Positions 7,320 through 17,375 of a stretch of DNA of 29,090 nucleotides are shown piece by piece; positions within the stretch are counted from its first letter, which is position 1; each line of letters opens with the position of its first letter. Under the pieces are notes generated by a model. It saw nothing but the letters and a program-made list of their open reading frames with translations, did no database searches and had not been told where the DNA came from. This DNA comes from JAZDKP01 sp043802925 (GTDB lineage: Bacteria; Fibrobacterota; OXYB2-FULL-49-7; JAEUSG01): the NCBI GenBank assembly GCA_043802925.1, contig JAZDKP010000162.1:1-29090 (forward strand). The letters run 5' to 3'. Made by a program: the position numbers and the translations under genes.

Positions 7320-8732
7320 ATGAAACAACGGGTGATCGCCCTTCTGGCCATGAGTGCCGCCCTGGCCGCGGCCCAGTTCACCAATCTTCAGCTGACCGGC
7401 AATGGATACTACAACGGAGAACCGTCCATTACTGTCAATGCAGCAACGGTCGGCATTGTCTACGAATCGTTCGAGTTTGGCAATGACGAAATCATGCTGC
7501 TTGCGTCCGCGGACAATGGAAACACCTTTACCGCGCCGGTCCGCATCACCAGCAATGACAGCGCTTCATGGCGGCCCAAAGTCGCGGTCAATGACGGATA
7601 CGACATCGTCTGGGAGGACCGCCGCACCGGAAAGCGCGAAGTTTTCTATTCGCGCTGTGAAAACGGGATCCCGGGCCCGGCGCTCAAAGTCAGCGACGGC
7701 AATGTCTATTCCGCGTTTCCCGCGCTCGCGGCAAACGGAAACGACCTGTTCATCACCTGGGAGGACGCTCGGGACGGTAATGATGAAATCTATTTCCGGA
7801 AAAAAGTTTCTGGCGCCTGGTCGGCCGAAAAGCGACTGACCGCAAACGACAGCACCTCCTGGGGCGCAGATATCGCTTTTGACGCTTCAACGCAAAAGCT
7901 GCATGTTGTCTTTTTCGATTACCGGACCGGCAATGACGAAGTCTATTACCTCTCCTCCGCCGACCTCGGCGAAACCTGGAGCGCGCCCGTCAATCTCAGC
8001 AATGACGCGGCCAATTCGTGGGAACCCCGCGTGGCCGTCTTTGGCGGAAAGACTGCGGTAGTCTGGTATTCGTGGGACAATTCAACCACTTCATACGAAG
8101 TCTATTTTTCCGAAAACACCGATGGAACCGGCTTTTCCGCACCGCAGCGCATCAGCAACCCGGGCGCGGACTCCAAGTGCCCCTCTATTGCCATGGACGC
8201 GGGCGCCACAATCGCAACCTGGGAGGATTACCAGGACGGCAACGATGAAATCTACGCGGTGCGCAAGCCGCATTCGGAAAGCATCTGGTACCAGCGCCGC
8301 GTCACCGCGGACAATTCGGACTCATTCGGCGCGGATGTGGCCCTGACCGGAAGTGATCTGCTTTTAACCTGGTTCGATTACCGAACCGCCGTGGACCAGA
8401 TTTGGTTTGCAAAAGGGGCGGCCACCGATGTGGACCCGGTTGAACAACTCACGTTGCCGTCTTCGAAGTGCCTCCGCCTGTCTGCATCGCCCAACCCCTT
8501 TACCGGCTCGGTCCGCCTCACGGTTTCACTGCCGGCTGAAATTTACAAGGATGGAACAAGGCTGAACGTCTGGAACGCAGCAGGCCGGCTTGTCTACAGC
8601 ACGCCTCTTTCGGCTTCAACCGCTTCACAAACTATTGACTGGACCGCTGCAGGCCTTTCGAACGGCTTTTATTTTGTCAAAGCCCTTGTGGGCCGGGAAC
8701 AGGCCTCCTCACGCATCATCCTGATACGCTGA
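7320..8732 (+). CDS. Secreted seven-unit beta-propeller (BNR/sialidase-like repeats) with type IX sorting domain
   Basis: 470 residues with a signal peptide (MKQRVIALLAMSAALAAA). Seven repeats of about 50 residues carry a V/I-x-W/F-x-D-x(4-6)-D-E-I/V-Y/F core (for example FITWEDARDGNDEIYF, VVFFDYRTGNDEVYY, IATWEDYQDGNDEIY). Two of them also carry Asp-box sequences, SADNGNTF and SADLGETW. Seven units would close a seven-bladed propeller. The C-terminal ~80 residues are the type IX sorting domain (SASPNPF, LNVWNAAGRLVY, NGFYFVKAL, SRIILIR). I cannot see a sialidase Arg triad, so glycan binding or adhesion is more likely than hydrolysis. The upstream ribosome-binding site is AGAGG. Confidence 0.85.
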   Translation: MKQRVIALLAMSAALAAAQFTNLQLTGNGYYNGEPSITVNAATVGIVYESFEFGNDEIMLLASADNGNTFTAPVRITSNDSASWRPKVAVNDGYDIVWEDRRTGKREVFYSRCENGIPGPALKVSDGNVYSAFPALAANGNDLFITWEDARDGNDEIYFRKKVSGAWSAEKRLTANDSTSWGADIAFDASTQKLHVVFFDYRTGNDEVYYLSSADLGETWSAPVNLSNDAANSWEPRVAVFGGKTAVVWYSWDNSTTSYEVYFSENTDGTGFSAPQRISNPGADSKCPSIAMDAGATIATWEDYQDGNDEIYAVRKPHSESIWYQRRVTADNSDSFGADVALTGSDLLLTWFDYRTAVDQIWFAKGAATDVDPVEQLTLPSSKCLRLSASPNPFTGSVRLTVSLPAEIYKDGTRLNVWNAAGRLVYSTPLSASTASQTIDWTAAGLSNGFYFVKALVGREQASSRIILIR

Positions 8733-8868
8733 CGCACACGATCCCTGCCGCCCGATCAAAAGCTATCCTTTGCAGTCTTGACTCAAACCATCTATTTTTT
8801 AGGCAAACAGGACACGGTGCAGAGGGTCGAAGAACTTCTTGTTGACGACTCAAAGAACGATAAAGTCC

Positions 8869-11220
8869 ATGTGTAAAGCTGTTCCCGGCATTCTTTTTGC
8901 CATTTTTCTGTTCGCCGCCCCCCTCTCCGCGGCGCGCACCTATACGGTCCTCCCCGGCCACCCGCGCATTTATCTCCGTTCCACCCCGTGGAGCGGAGGG
9001 CTCACGGTCGCTGAATTCAAGGCCCGCAACGTGGATCCCCGCTTCACCGAAACCGTGGCCCTGCTGCACGCCTCCTCCCCCTCGGGCGTCAAAACCACCG
9101 ATATCCTCGACCTCTGCGCGCTTTACTTCCTGACCGACAGCGCCCGCTACCGCGATTCCGCGCTGGCGCAGGCGCGCATTCTCACGCTCACGGGCATGGA
9201 CAACACAAGCGAGACCGAGATCATGGGCGATGTTGCGGTCCTGTACGACTGGCTCTACAACGAGCTTTCCCTCTCCGATAAGGCCACGCTCCGGACGAAC
9301 CTGAAAAACATGGCAAACGCCATCACCGCCTATCTGGCGACCGCGCATTACAACACCGCATACGGTACGCGGACAGCAAGCTACCATCTCTACCATTCCC
9401 GCACCTACGGCTGCCTGAAGGGGCTCACGCTGACGGGCCTTGCGCTTAAAAACGACGATAGTGCGGCCGACGGTTACCTAACGCAGGCGCTCGCACTCTG
9501 GGACAGCGTGGTCGTACCCGCGAACGCGCTTTCGGGCGGCGCGCTCACGGGCGGCTTCGGGTACCATGGATACCACGCTTATTTTGATATCCTCTGCGCG
9601 CTTCACGCCTGGAAGAGCGCCGCGAGCCTGGACCTCTTTGCTGAGGACGCGAACCTGTCCGCGCCCTGGCTCCGTGACCGCGGCCTTTACATGATCTACG
9701 CGTCGAATCCGCGCGAACAGACGTGGCTTAAAGAAGACGACATGTGGCCCTCGTGGATACGACTCGGACCCCAGGCGCGCGCCATGGCCGCCATGGCGGA
9801 ACGCGCCTTTCCGGACGGCGCGCTCGGCGCGTTTGACGCTAAAATCACACTCGATTGTGGTGTGGGGTCCAATTGCCAGAATGTCACGGAAAGCGCACGA
9901 CCCTATGCCTACCTCGTATTCAAGGACACCGCCGCGCCAATGACGGACTATTCAGCGCTGCCCACGGCCAAAATGTTCGGTCCGCTGGGGTTGGGCTACT
10001 GCTTTCTCAGGAACGGCTGGGCGGACAACGATGTCTCCATCTTCTACCGTTGCGGCGACCATCTCGAGGACCACGGCAACTACACGCAAGGCTCCTTCAC
10101 CCTTGCCCGCGGCAAACCCCTCGTCATTCACGGGGGCGCTTACTTCGCCTTCGGGGACGACCACCATAACAACTACTACCAACAGGCCGTCTCGACCAAC
10201 AGCGTCATCTTTGGGCCGGGATACAAGCAGAACCACCCGTCTTATCAATTGTCCCCGGACACCGCGTCGTTCAACTGGTTCCGGCTCAACCGCGGGCTTG
10301 AGACCGGCGATATCCTTGATTTTGAGGCGAGCACCGATTATGACTATATCCAATCCGATGTGACCGCGGCCTGGGCCCCTTCGCAGGTCACGAATTACCG
10401 GAGACACCTGCTTTTTATCGACAAGAAATTCCTGGTCGTTTTCGACGACATCCTTTCGGCATCGGACACGGTCAAATACCTCCTGCACTCCGTGAACATG
10501 CCCGCGGTAAACGGCGCGCTCGTGACCGTTACGGACACAATCAAGCTCTGGCAGAAGACGCTGCTGCCTCTGCTCCCGGTCATCCAGACCGTGGGCGGAA
10601 TTGGGAAAGAATACTGGTTTGCGGACTCAAACCGCGTTCCAAGCGGCGCGGACTACGATTCATTTTTGCTGAACCCGAAGTCGCGGGCGGCGCTGCACAC
10701 CGGCGCCTGGCGCATCGAAATTCCGCAACGCGCTGCGGGCCGCATCGTTTACATGAATGTGATTTACGCGGGCAACGAAACGGAAACCGGCTTTCCGGAC
10801 AACCCCGTGCTGTCAACCGACAACGACAGCGTAAAGCAGGTGACACTCGGAGCGCGTACCGCGACATTCCGGAAACAGGCGGACAACATGTTCCGTTTCG
10901 AAGGGCTGTCGAGCCGTTTGGAAAAAACCACACTCGCCGTCCCGCGGCTATCGTTCTCCATTTCGCCGAACCCCTTTACGGGCCGCACAGCCCTTTCTCT
11001 CCTGCTGCCCGCCCCGGTCCGCGACTGCCGCGTTGAGGTGTACAACACGCGCGGCCAACGCGTCCGCGAACTCTTTCGCGGCGCGCTTGCAGCAGGCCCC
11101 CGCACCCTCGCCTGGGACGGCGCGGATGCATCGGGCCGTCACGCGGCTGCGGGTGTTTATCTGATCCAGATCACGCTCGACCGCTCCCTATATGTCCGCA
11201 AAGTGCACTTGGTAAAATGA
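8869..11220 (+). CDS. Secreted heparinase II/III-like polysaccharide lyase with type IX sorting domain
   Basis: 783 residues from ATG 8869, chosen because the signal peptide MCKAVPGILFAIFLFAAPLSA starts there; a TTG at 8839 is in frame but less fitting. An all-helical N-terminal region (~30-330, alpha/alpha toroid type, with the YHGYHAYFD stretch) is followed by the beta-sandwich Hepar_II_III-like domain around 380-560. This has the typical GDHLEDHGNYTQGSF segment (His398, His402) and GKPLVIHGG. A type IX sorting domain closes the protein (~705-783; SISPNPFTG, VEVYNTRGQRV, AGVYLIQI, RKVHLVK). Enzymes of this superfamily (PL12, 15, 17, 21) cleave uronate-containing glycans by beta-elimination; the exact substrate and the catalytic Tyr/His cannot be fixed from sequence alone. 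It is probably secreted to degrade an acidic polysaccharide. Confidence 0.83.
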   Translation: MCKAVPGILFAIFLFAAPLSAARTYTVLPGHPRIYLRSTPWSGGLTVAEFKARNVDPRFTETVALLHASSPSGVKTTDILDLCALYFLTDSARYRDSALAQARILTLTGMDNTSETEIMGDVAVLYDWLYNELSLSDKATLRTNLKNMANAITAYLATAHYNTAYGTRTASYHLYHSRTYGCLKGLTLTGLALKNDDSAADGYLTQALALWDSVVVPANALSGGALTGGFGYHGYHAYFDILCALHAWKSAASLDLFAEDANLSAPWLRDRGLYMIYASNPREQTWLKEDDMWPSWIRLGPQARAMAAMAERAFPDGALGAFDAKITLDCGVGSNCQNVTESARPYAYLVFKDTAAPMTDYSALPTAKMFGPLGLGYCFLRNGWADNDVSIFYRCGDHLEDHGNYTQGSFTLARGKPLVIHGGAYFAFGDDHHNNYYQQAVSTNSVIFGPGYKQNHPSYQLSPDTASFNWFRLNRGLETGDILDFEASTDYDYIQSDVTAAWAPSQVTNYRRHLLFIDKKFLVVFDDILSASDTVKYLLHSVNMPAVNGALVTVTDTIKLWQKTLLPLLPVIQTVGGIGKEYWFADSNRVPSGADYDSFLLNPKSRAALHTGAWRIEIPQRAAGRIVYMNVIYAGNETETGFPDNPVLSTDNDSVKQVTLGARTATFRKQADNMFRFEGLSSRLEKTTLAVPRLSFSISPNPFTGRTALSLLLPAPVRDCRVEVYNTRGQRVRELFRGALAAGPRTLAWDGADASGRHAAAGVYLIQITLDRSLYVRKVHLVK

Positions 11221-11232
11221 CGCACAGTTCGA

Positions 11233-11262
11233 TTGTGCAACCCCCCCCGCAGCGTATATATT
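11233..11262 (+). promoter_or_regulatory. Possible sigma-70-type promoter for the ABC operon
   Basis: TTGTGC and TATATT are separated by 18 bases, and the downstream DNA is AT-rich up to the ribosome-binding site of the lipoprotein gene. No sigma-54 element is seen here. The assignment rests on hexamer resemblance only. Confidence 0.28.
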
Positions 11263-11302
11263 TCAATTATATTATCCGTTATTTTTTACGAAAGGTCTCA
11301 TA

Positions 11303-13684
11303 ATGAAGCTGTTTCTCATTTTATCAGGTCTGGCGCTTCTTATTCTCTCAGGGTGCGCGCCCTACAGCCAGTTAAAGCCCGAGCCCCTGCTTTCGCCGCT
11401 TGAACAGGGCTTTCTTGAGCTCAAGAACGGTGAAAAAGAATTCAAACTGAAACCGGACAACAAGTACTATGTCGTTTTTCCCGCGCCTGCGGAGAACAAT
11501 TTCTACCTTGTCCTCGACCTTCCAGAGAAAAGGAAGGTCGAAATCGCGTTAACTTCCTCGCTGACCGATGAAAAGACCGTAGGACCGCTCATCGCGGATG
11601 CGGCCGCGGCAGTGCCCGACCAAATCGTGTACCCGGTCAACGCAGGCGCCCCGTTTTACTGGCTCATCAACCGTGTGCCAGCCGAAATGATGCTCACCCT
11701 CAAGTATCGCTATGTTCCGCAGTGGCGTTTCAAGTTCGAAAACAAACACGCGGAATACATGAGCATTTACGAGAAGAATCGGGTGGACCGCAAGTCCTAC
11801 CTCGAACTGGGGACCGGCTTCCATTTCAACAATTTCAACTTCAAATCCTTCATCGACACGGTTTCACACCGCGAGGCTGCGCTTAAGAAAATGCACCTGG
11901 AACTCATCGAGCTCGACAAACTTTTCCCCTCCTCCATCCGCAACTCCACGGACAAAGCCTACCAGGACTACCAGTTCCTCAAAATGAACCTCGAGGACGA
12001 ACTCGACTTCCAGGCCCGATACCTCCTCGTACTGAGGTTCTTTGACCGGGAAAACGACTGCCGCGGGAACATTCTCGGGTTCCTCGATGGAACCGAATAT
12101 TTTACGCAGTATTTTCAGAAAAAGAACCTTCTGCCAGCCAATGTCCTGACCGAAAGCCGCGGAGTGCTCGAGACTCGGTTGAAAGAGATTCTCCCCCATT
12201 ACGAGCGCCTCTTTGCAGCCAAAACCGACGACACGCCGCTCGATTCTCAGGCTTTCCGCCTGCAGGCCCTTTCAAAAGTCCTGGGGCTGTACGAGGCGGC
12301 CGGCTTCCCGCCCCCGCAGGAGATGAACGACCTGGTCCGCTTTGCCCCGGACTACGACACCAAAAGCCGCGCCTTTGCCGCGGCCCAGGCGGCGCTCAAA
12401 GGCACTCACCAGTCAGTCAAGGATTCGAAGGGCATGCCAGCCGATGACTTTTTCCCCGGCGTCATTGCCAAGGCCGGGGCCGCGCAGGCCCTGCTCCCCG
12501 CGCCGCTCGACGCTTCGTACGGCAAATTCATGGAACAAGCCTGCGCCATCAAGTTGAACCAGGACATCGAGCAGCTCCGCATGAAGGCGGTCAAGGCCAT
12601 GGAGCTTTACCGCCAGTCCGACGCCCTGGTGCGGCAATTGAACGCGCTTAAACTCCAGAAGGACTATCCCGGCATGCTCGCGCTGCTCAAGCAGACGCCC
12701 CAGCCCGACTTCATTCTCGACAAGTACGCGGAACTTGACACCCTCTCCATCAACGGGCAGGCCGGGAATGTCCGCGCCGCGCTCGCGGGCATGGAATGGG
12801 CAAGGGCCGAAAGCGGTCTCTCCCGCCTCCACCAGGACAAGATTTTTCTGAACCCGCAGAAAGCTTTGCCCGTCAAGGCGGCGCTGGTGTCGGACCTCGA
12901 GGACGCCCTGTACAACAAGGTCGACGCGCTCACGCGCGAAAAAGTCGATAAGTTCTGCATTGAAAAAGCGGGCACGGTCGAAAATGTGGACTCGCTTTAC
13001 ATGGACTCGGTTTTTCTGCCCGCCTATGACATCACCTTTTCCTCGGGCACAAAAAACGATCTTCTTCAGCGCAAGACCGAACTGATTGCGCACCTTGCCA
13101 AGCTCAAGGAAAACGAGTTTCCGGTCAAGGCCATCAAGCTGCTCTACGACGTGTTCACCAAAAACCCGGACGACAGCGGGGTGCTCAAGTGCCGCGCCAT
13201 CGTGGCGCACAGCAAACATTTCACGGGCGTGGACAAGGAAGTCTCCCTGCGCGTGGCCGAGTGCAACCCGCTCGTACCCAAAAGTGTGTCCAAGCCAACC
13301 GACTACCGCCGCATCTTTGTGCTCCCGGTCACGGACAACCGTACGGGCAAAAACCGCTACCTGCTCCGCATCAATGTCAAGGTCCCCTCGGACGCCAAGT
13401 TCCCGGTCTTTGACGTGAACCTGCGCCTCCCGCGTGAAATTGCGGCCAACGCGGCCGAAAACCAGTGGTACGAAAAGCTCACGCTGAACGGCAAGCCGCT
13501 CAAGAACGAAGGTCGCTTTACCATCTCCGCGCCCACGGCCGCGAACAACTACGAATGCCAAATCACGCCTGTGCAAATGGCCAAGGACAACGAGAATATC
13601 CTCGAGGTCGTCTTTGAGCACCGTTCGTTCAAAGTGCACAACGTGAGCGTCATGGTCCAGAAACCCATTATCAAGAAAAACTAA
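11303..13684 (+). CDS. Large lipoprotein of unknown function, first gene of the ABC operon
   Basis: 793 residues. A lipoprotein signal peptide has lipobox LSGC with Cys18. A beta-rich segment (~35-145), a long helical middle (~150-640) with repeat-like helix pairs, and a second beta-rich domain (~660-785; LLRINVKVPSD, FPVFDVNLRLPRE, VFEHRSFKVHNVSVMV) follow. I do not recognise a family. Only 36 bases separate it from the substrate-binding protein gene, and the genes after that overlap one another, so it probably belongs to the transporter. Roles as an outer-membrane or periplasmic partner that captures substrate, or an envelope structural part, are guesses. Its size is unusual for an accessory of a peptide-type importer. 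Confidence 0.8.
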   Translation: MKLFLILSGLALLILSGCAPYSQLKPEPLLSPLEQGFLELKNGEKEFKLKPDNKYYVVFPAPAENNFYLVLDLPEKRKVEIALTSSLTDEKTVGPLIADAAAAVPDQIVYPVNAGAPFYWLINRVPAEMMLTLKYRYVPQWRFKFENKHAEYMSIYEKNRVDRKSYLELGTGFHFNNFNFKSFIDTVSHREAALKKMHLELIELDKLFPSSIRNSTDKAYQDYQFLKMNLEDELDFQARYLLVLRFFDRENDCRGNILGFLDGTEYFTQYFQKKNLLPANVLTESRGVLETRLKEILPHYERLFAAKTDDTPLDSQAFRLQALSKVLGLYEAAGFPPPQEMNDLVRFAPDYDTKSRAFAAAQAALKGTHQSVKDSKGMPADDFFPGVIAKAGAAQALLPAPLDASYGKFMEQACAIKLNQDIEQLRMKAVKAMELYRQSDALVRQLNALKLQKDYPGMLALLKQTPQPDFILDKYAELDTLSINGQAGNVRAALAGMEWARAESGLSRLHQDKIFLNPQKALPVKAALVSDLEDALYNKVDALTREKVDKFCIEKAGTVENVDSLYMDSVFLPAYDITFSSGTKNDLLQRKTELIAHLAKLKENEFPVKAIKLLYDVFTKNPDDSGVLKCRAIVAHSKHFTGVDKEVSLRVAECNPLVPKSVSKPTDYRRIFVLPVTDNRTGKNRYLLRINVKVPSDAKFPVFDVNLRLPREIAANAAENQWYEKLTLNGKPLKNEGRFTISAPTAANNYECQITPVQMAKDNENILEVVFEHRSFKVHNVSVMVQKPIIKKN

Positions 13685-13720
13685 AGGCTCTTTTGTCCAA
13701 AGCATAAGGAAACAAAACAC

Positions 13721-15460
13721 ATGAAAAAGAAAAGCCTCATCCCCGTCTCCGTGCTCCTGCTGCCCGCGGCCGCGGGCCTCGTCTATTACTTCATGTTCAT
13801 GAAAAACCTGAACGACCGGATTGTCATCCCCTACATCTCTCACCAGAAACCGCGCATTGACCCACATGTTCCGGGCGCCGTGCCCCTGTCGTCCAAACTC
13901 GACGAGGTCCTCTTTGACGGCCTTTTTAACGTGTCCGCAAACAAGAGCGGTATTGTGTACGAGGACGGGCTCGGCGAATTCATGGGCATCGATAACAACG
14001 CCGTGGTCTCGGTGCGGCTCAAGGCCAACCGCAAATGGCACAGCAGCTGGGCCGTGTCCATGGAAAAGAAAAAGATAACGGTCACCCCGCGCGAGGCCGC
14101 GCTTTTCACCGCCAAGGACCTCAAGTTCACCCTGCGCCGTATCCAGAGCCTCGGCAGCCTGTCGCCCGACTACATCCTGGTCTCCCAGGCGGTCAAGGAC
14201 TTCGACTTTTCGGGCCCGGACGAAAACGGGGAAATCAAGCTCCAGTTCGGCCGCGACCGCATCTGGTCCGAAGGCGACATCAAGGAGGTCCTTTCGTTCA
14301 AGGTCCTGCCCGGCACCTCGGAGATGAACGCGGCCGAATACACCGTGGGCACGGGCCCGTTCCCCAAGGCAGGCGAATTCGAGGAAAACCTCTTTTTCAA
14401 AAAGATGCCCGAGGGAATCGCAAACATCGGAAACGTGATCCTCCGCCCCTTCATTGACAACAGCACCTTCACCACTGAGCTCCGCAACGGCAACATCAAT
14501 GTGCTGCTCACCACCCCCTGTGGCTCGGTCTCACCCATCCTGGGCGACTCGCTCCGCTTCTTCTGCAAATCCAACATCAGCAACACCTTCTTCGCCCTCT
14601 TTTACAACACCGAACGGCTCGACCTGGCCCGGCGCCAGGCGCTTCGCCGGCTTATTGACAATAAAAAAATTCTGTCGCGCTTTTTTAAAATGGGCACCGC
14701 GCAGCAGCGCCACGTCATCAATTACAAAGGCGCCAACGACAACTACGGCGACTACCTGAACTTCAGCGTCTTTCCGGCCTCCTCCTATTATGTGGAAGAG
14801 AAAATAGTGACCCCGCTGAACGATTCGCTCCCCGCAGACCTCTCCCTCTTCACCGACACGCTCCGCATCAAGACCTGCACCAACAACGACTACCGCGAGG
14901 AACTGTCCGAACTCGTGGCCATCCTGAACGACCCCACAGTGGGCATGGGCAAAATACGGGCCACGGCTGTGTCAAACGACGAGATTGCGCGCGGCGAATA
15001 CGATGCGGTACTGGTGCCCGTCTCCGGCTACCGGAGCAACTTCCTCTTCGACCTCTACACCGTCTTCCTCCGCGAGCCCGACTTCAACGCAAGTCGCATC
15101 AACCTCCAGACCCAGCTCAACCCGGCCACGGGTGAAAAAGGGGTCGACAACCGTTCGTTCACGTCTGACAAAAACTTCTTCCGCCTCGACCTTTCCCGCC
15201 AGGACGCGCAATTTGAGTCCATAAAAAAGTTGCTCGACTGCATCTACGGCTTCATGTCCACAAGCGAAATCGGCGACAAGCAGGCCTATGCCCAGCAGAT
15301 TGACCTTCTGGAACAGGAACTGGCGCTCGGCAGCTGGCTCTTTTCGTTGCCGTCACTCGCCTATTTCAGCACCCAGTTCAACAGGAACACCGTGGACCTC
15401 TACGGCATCGCGTCGCAGCTCTCGACCATCGAGAAGTGGCAGGAGACAAAGAAGAAGTGA
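13721..15460 (+). CDS. Peptide/nickel-type ABC transporter substrate-binding protein, membrane-anchored
   Basis: 579 residues of the SBP_bac_5 (DppA/OppA) family. Recognisable segments are the N-lobe entry (LDEVLFDGLFN), the strand pair before FTAKDLKFTLRRI, and the GTGPF segment in the middle (TVGTGPFPKAGEF). The protein starts with a lysine-rich end and one hydrophobic helix (~5-25) followed by NDRIVIPY, without a lipobox or obvious cleavage site. It may therefore stay tethered to the inner membrane rather than be released. It lies 36 bases after the lipoprotein gene and overlaps the next gene by GTGA. It would deliver peptides or another oligomeric ligand to the two permeases. Confidence 0.85.
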   Translation: MKKKSLIPVSVLLLPAAAGLVYYFMFMKNLNDRIVIPYISHQKPRIDPHVPGAVPLSSKLDEVLFDGLFNVSANKSGIVYEDGLGEFMGIDNNAVVSVRLKANRKWHSSWAVSMEKKKITVTPREAALFTAKDLKFTLRRIQSLGSLSPDYILVSQAVKDFDFSGPDENGEIKLQFGRDRIWSEGDIKEVLSFKVLPGTSEMNAAEYTVGTGPFPKAGEFEENLFFKKMPEGIANIGNVILRPFIDNSTFTTELRNGNINVLLTTPCGSVSPILGDSLRFFCKSNISNTFFALFYNTERLDLARRQALRRLIDNKKILSRFFKMGTAQQRHVINYKGANDNYGDYLNFSVFPASSYYVEEKIVTPLNDSLPADLSLFTDTLRIKTCTNNDYREELSELVAILNDPTVGMGKIRATAVSNDEIARGEYDAVLVPVSGYRSNFLFDLYTVFLREPDFNASRINLQTQLNPATGEKGVDNRSFTSDKNFFRLDLSRQDAQFESIKKLLDCIYGFMSTSEIGDKQAYAQQIDLLEQELALGSWLFSLPSLAYFSTQFNRNTVDLYGIASQLSTIEKWQETKKK

Positions 15461-16329
15461 CCCGATTCTTGAAAACCCTCAGTCTCCTTCTTCTTCTGTT
15501 CACTTTTACCTTTGCTTCCGAGCGCGCCGACTTCTTCGTGGTCACCGACCCCAACGGCCTTTCGCTGTTTGATGCAACCAAGTCGCCCCTCGCCGCAGCT
15601 GACAAAGCGCACTTTCTTCCGGGTTCCCCCTTACAGGTCATCGACGCAGAGGCCACGCTCGGAAGCGAACTCGACAGCGCACTGAAATTCTCTCTCGACG
15701 GCACAATCTATTACCTCGCCAAGGCCGGAAAAGACGCCTATGTGGGTTCCAAATCAAAGAATAACTTCAAGGCTTATAAAAACTGCCCTTTACTGAATGA
15801 CACGATCCGCGTCACCCGGGCCTGCCTGACAATCACCGCTCCGGCCGTTGGCAAGGTTGCGCTCACACAAAACGACATCCTGGTCCGCATCTTCAGCGCG
15901 GCCGGACAAACCTATGTCAAACGCACCGGTCCCTCTCCCTGTTACGGTCTGTGCATGCTGCCAGCAAACGCTTTTGAGCCGGTCAAGACTGTTTCGACCG
16001 TTCCGGCCCAAGCGACAGTGACCGCCGGAGAGCTTCAGAGCATCATGGAGCGTCTCCGCGCGGCCAATGAGTCTTACCGGGCCTTCTTTAGTCATTTCAG
16101 CCGTCTCACCGGCCAGGACCGCTCCATCCCCGCCTGGGCATGGGAACAGCAGGAAGGCCGCGTCCGCTGCACACTTAAAGGGCCGCGCGCCTATGCGGAG
16201 CAATTGAAGGAGAGCACGCAGTATATTGTCCGCGACCTCGAAAATATTTTCATCGGCAAGACCGTCGACGTGCTCCTGCAGGGCGGGAAGATAACCATTT
16301 CACCGCGCGCGGCCGGAAAGCAGCCATGA
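15457..16329 (+). CDS. Periplasmic protein of unknown function inside the ABC operon
   Basis: 290 residues from GTG 15457, which overlaps the stop of the binding-protein gene (GTGA) and has AGGAG 12 bases upstream; an earlier in-frame GTG at 15436 is possible. A signal peptide (TRFLKTLSLLLLLFTFTFAS) is followed by a beta-rich region (~25-170) with four cysteines (KNC, RAC, SPCYGLC) and a helical part (~185-265). The beta-rich part may be a small barrel domain, but no family is recognised. Position between binding protein and permease, with overlaps on both sides, makes it a likely dedicated subunit of this importer. Confidence 0.72.
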   Translation: MTRFLKTLSLLLLLFTFTFASERADFFVVTDPNGLSLFDATKSPLAAADKAHFLPGSPLQVIDAEATLGSELDSALKFSLDGTIYYLAKAGKDAYVGSKSKNNFKAYKNCPLLNDTIRVTRACLTITAPAVGKVALTQNDILVRIFSAAGQTYVKRTGPSPCYGLCMLPANAFEPVKTVSTVPAQATVTAGELQSIMERLRAANESYRAFFSHFSRLTGQDRSIPAWAWEQQEGRVRCTLKGPRAYAEQLKESTQYIVRDLENIFIGKTVDVLLQGGKITISPRAAGKQP

Positions 16330-17375
16330 AGGCCCGGCTTTTTGAACACGGCTTGAGTCTTCTGCTCGTGACCCTGGTCATGGCCGTTGCGTTCGGAATC
16401 ATCCATTCCTCACGGAACACGGACCGCGACGCAAAAACAGCGTCGCTCACGGACTACCTCGCCATTCCGGGCACGGACCTTTCGGACCCGTTCCAGAAGA
16501 GCCTGTTCCGCGAAACCCTCAACATCTTCTATCCGGGCCGCGAGGAAAAGAACGACTCCCTCTTCAAGGCCGTGCTCCGCTACCGGCAGGGGGAATTTGA
16601 GCGCATCGTCCAGCAGACCGGGCGCGACACGGAGCTTTCTTTCACCCGCCTCCTTGAGATGCTCGGGATGTTCCTCAAGTTCCTTTTTGTGTACGCCTTG
16701 GTCATGCTCCTCACCTACTACGGGGTCCAGACGCTCGCGGTATGGCGTTTTGTCAAACAACGTCGCGTTGTGACGCTTTCCCCTGCCATGCGCGCGGGCA
16801 TCGCTCTCGGCAAGGGGCTCGCATCCCTCATCCTCTTTTCGCCTTCCTATGTCATCGCCTATTCCATCAAGACCTCCGTCAACACCGACACCATGCCCTT
16901 CATGATTCTCCTGGGCGTCATTTCCAACGGCCTCCTCATCACTTATGCCAACAAGTTCTACCACTTCCTCATTGCCGAGTCACGCAAGGGCTATGTCGAA
17001 ACCGCGCGGGTGAAGAACCTCGCGCAATCTTATGCGCAGGACGGTGCGAACGGCATCCCCCTTTCCGCCATCCTCCGCCCTTTCAAGCGTTTTGACGGCC
17101 ACATATTCAACGCAATCTTCCAAAACGCGCGCTACCAGTATCTCTCAGCCCTCAAGGAACAGGCCGCCTTTCTCATCACGGGCCTGGTCATCATCGAGAT
17201 GGCGCTCAACATCCACGGCTACTACAGCTACGAAATGCTCCGCCAGATGCTCTATCGCAACTACGATATCGCGATCCTTTTCTTTCTCGGCATCTTTTAC
17301 ACTGTCAAGGCCACGGAGATTCTGGTCGACACAATCCACCACCGCGAAACCATGAAATATGACAACCGTGAATAA
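16326..17375 (+). CDS. ABC transporter permease, DppB-like
   Basis: 349 residues. A first membrane helix (~8-27) and a periplasmic loop of about 90 residues are followed by about five helices: ~113-137, ~155-180, ~187-205, ~275-295 and ~310-330. The loop ends in a segment typical of the DppB family just before the second helix. The cytoplasmic coupling motif of this family (EAA loop) is visible as AESRKGYVETARVKN around 218-232. It overlaps the previous gene by ATGA and the next by 17 bases. Together with the next permease it forms the channel of the importer. Assignment to the peptide/nickel class rests on topology, the EAA loop and the binding protein beside it; overall divergence is high. 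Confidence 0.8.
   Translation: MKARLFEHGLSLLLVTLVMAVAFGIIHSSRNTDRDAKTASLTDYLAIPGTDLSDPFQKSLFRETLNIFYPGREEKNDSLFKAVLRYRQGEFERIVQQTGRDTELSFTRLLEMLGMFLKFLFVYALVMLLTYYGVQTLAVWRFVKQRRVVTLSPAMRAGIALGKGLASLILFSPSYVIAYSIKTSVNTDTMPFMILLGVISNGLLITYANKFYHFLIAESRKGYVETARVKNLAQSYAQDGANGIPLSAILRPFKRFDGHIFNAIFQNARYQYLSALKEQAAFLITGLVIIEMALNIHGYYSYEMLRQMLYRNYDIAILFFLGIFYTVKATEILVDTIHHRETMKYDNRE

Noticed and set aside
11222..11238. Hairpin GCACA...TGTGC after the lyase gene
   Set aside because: It is short and followed by a C-run, not T residues, so it is not a convincing terminator.
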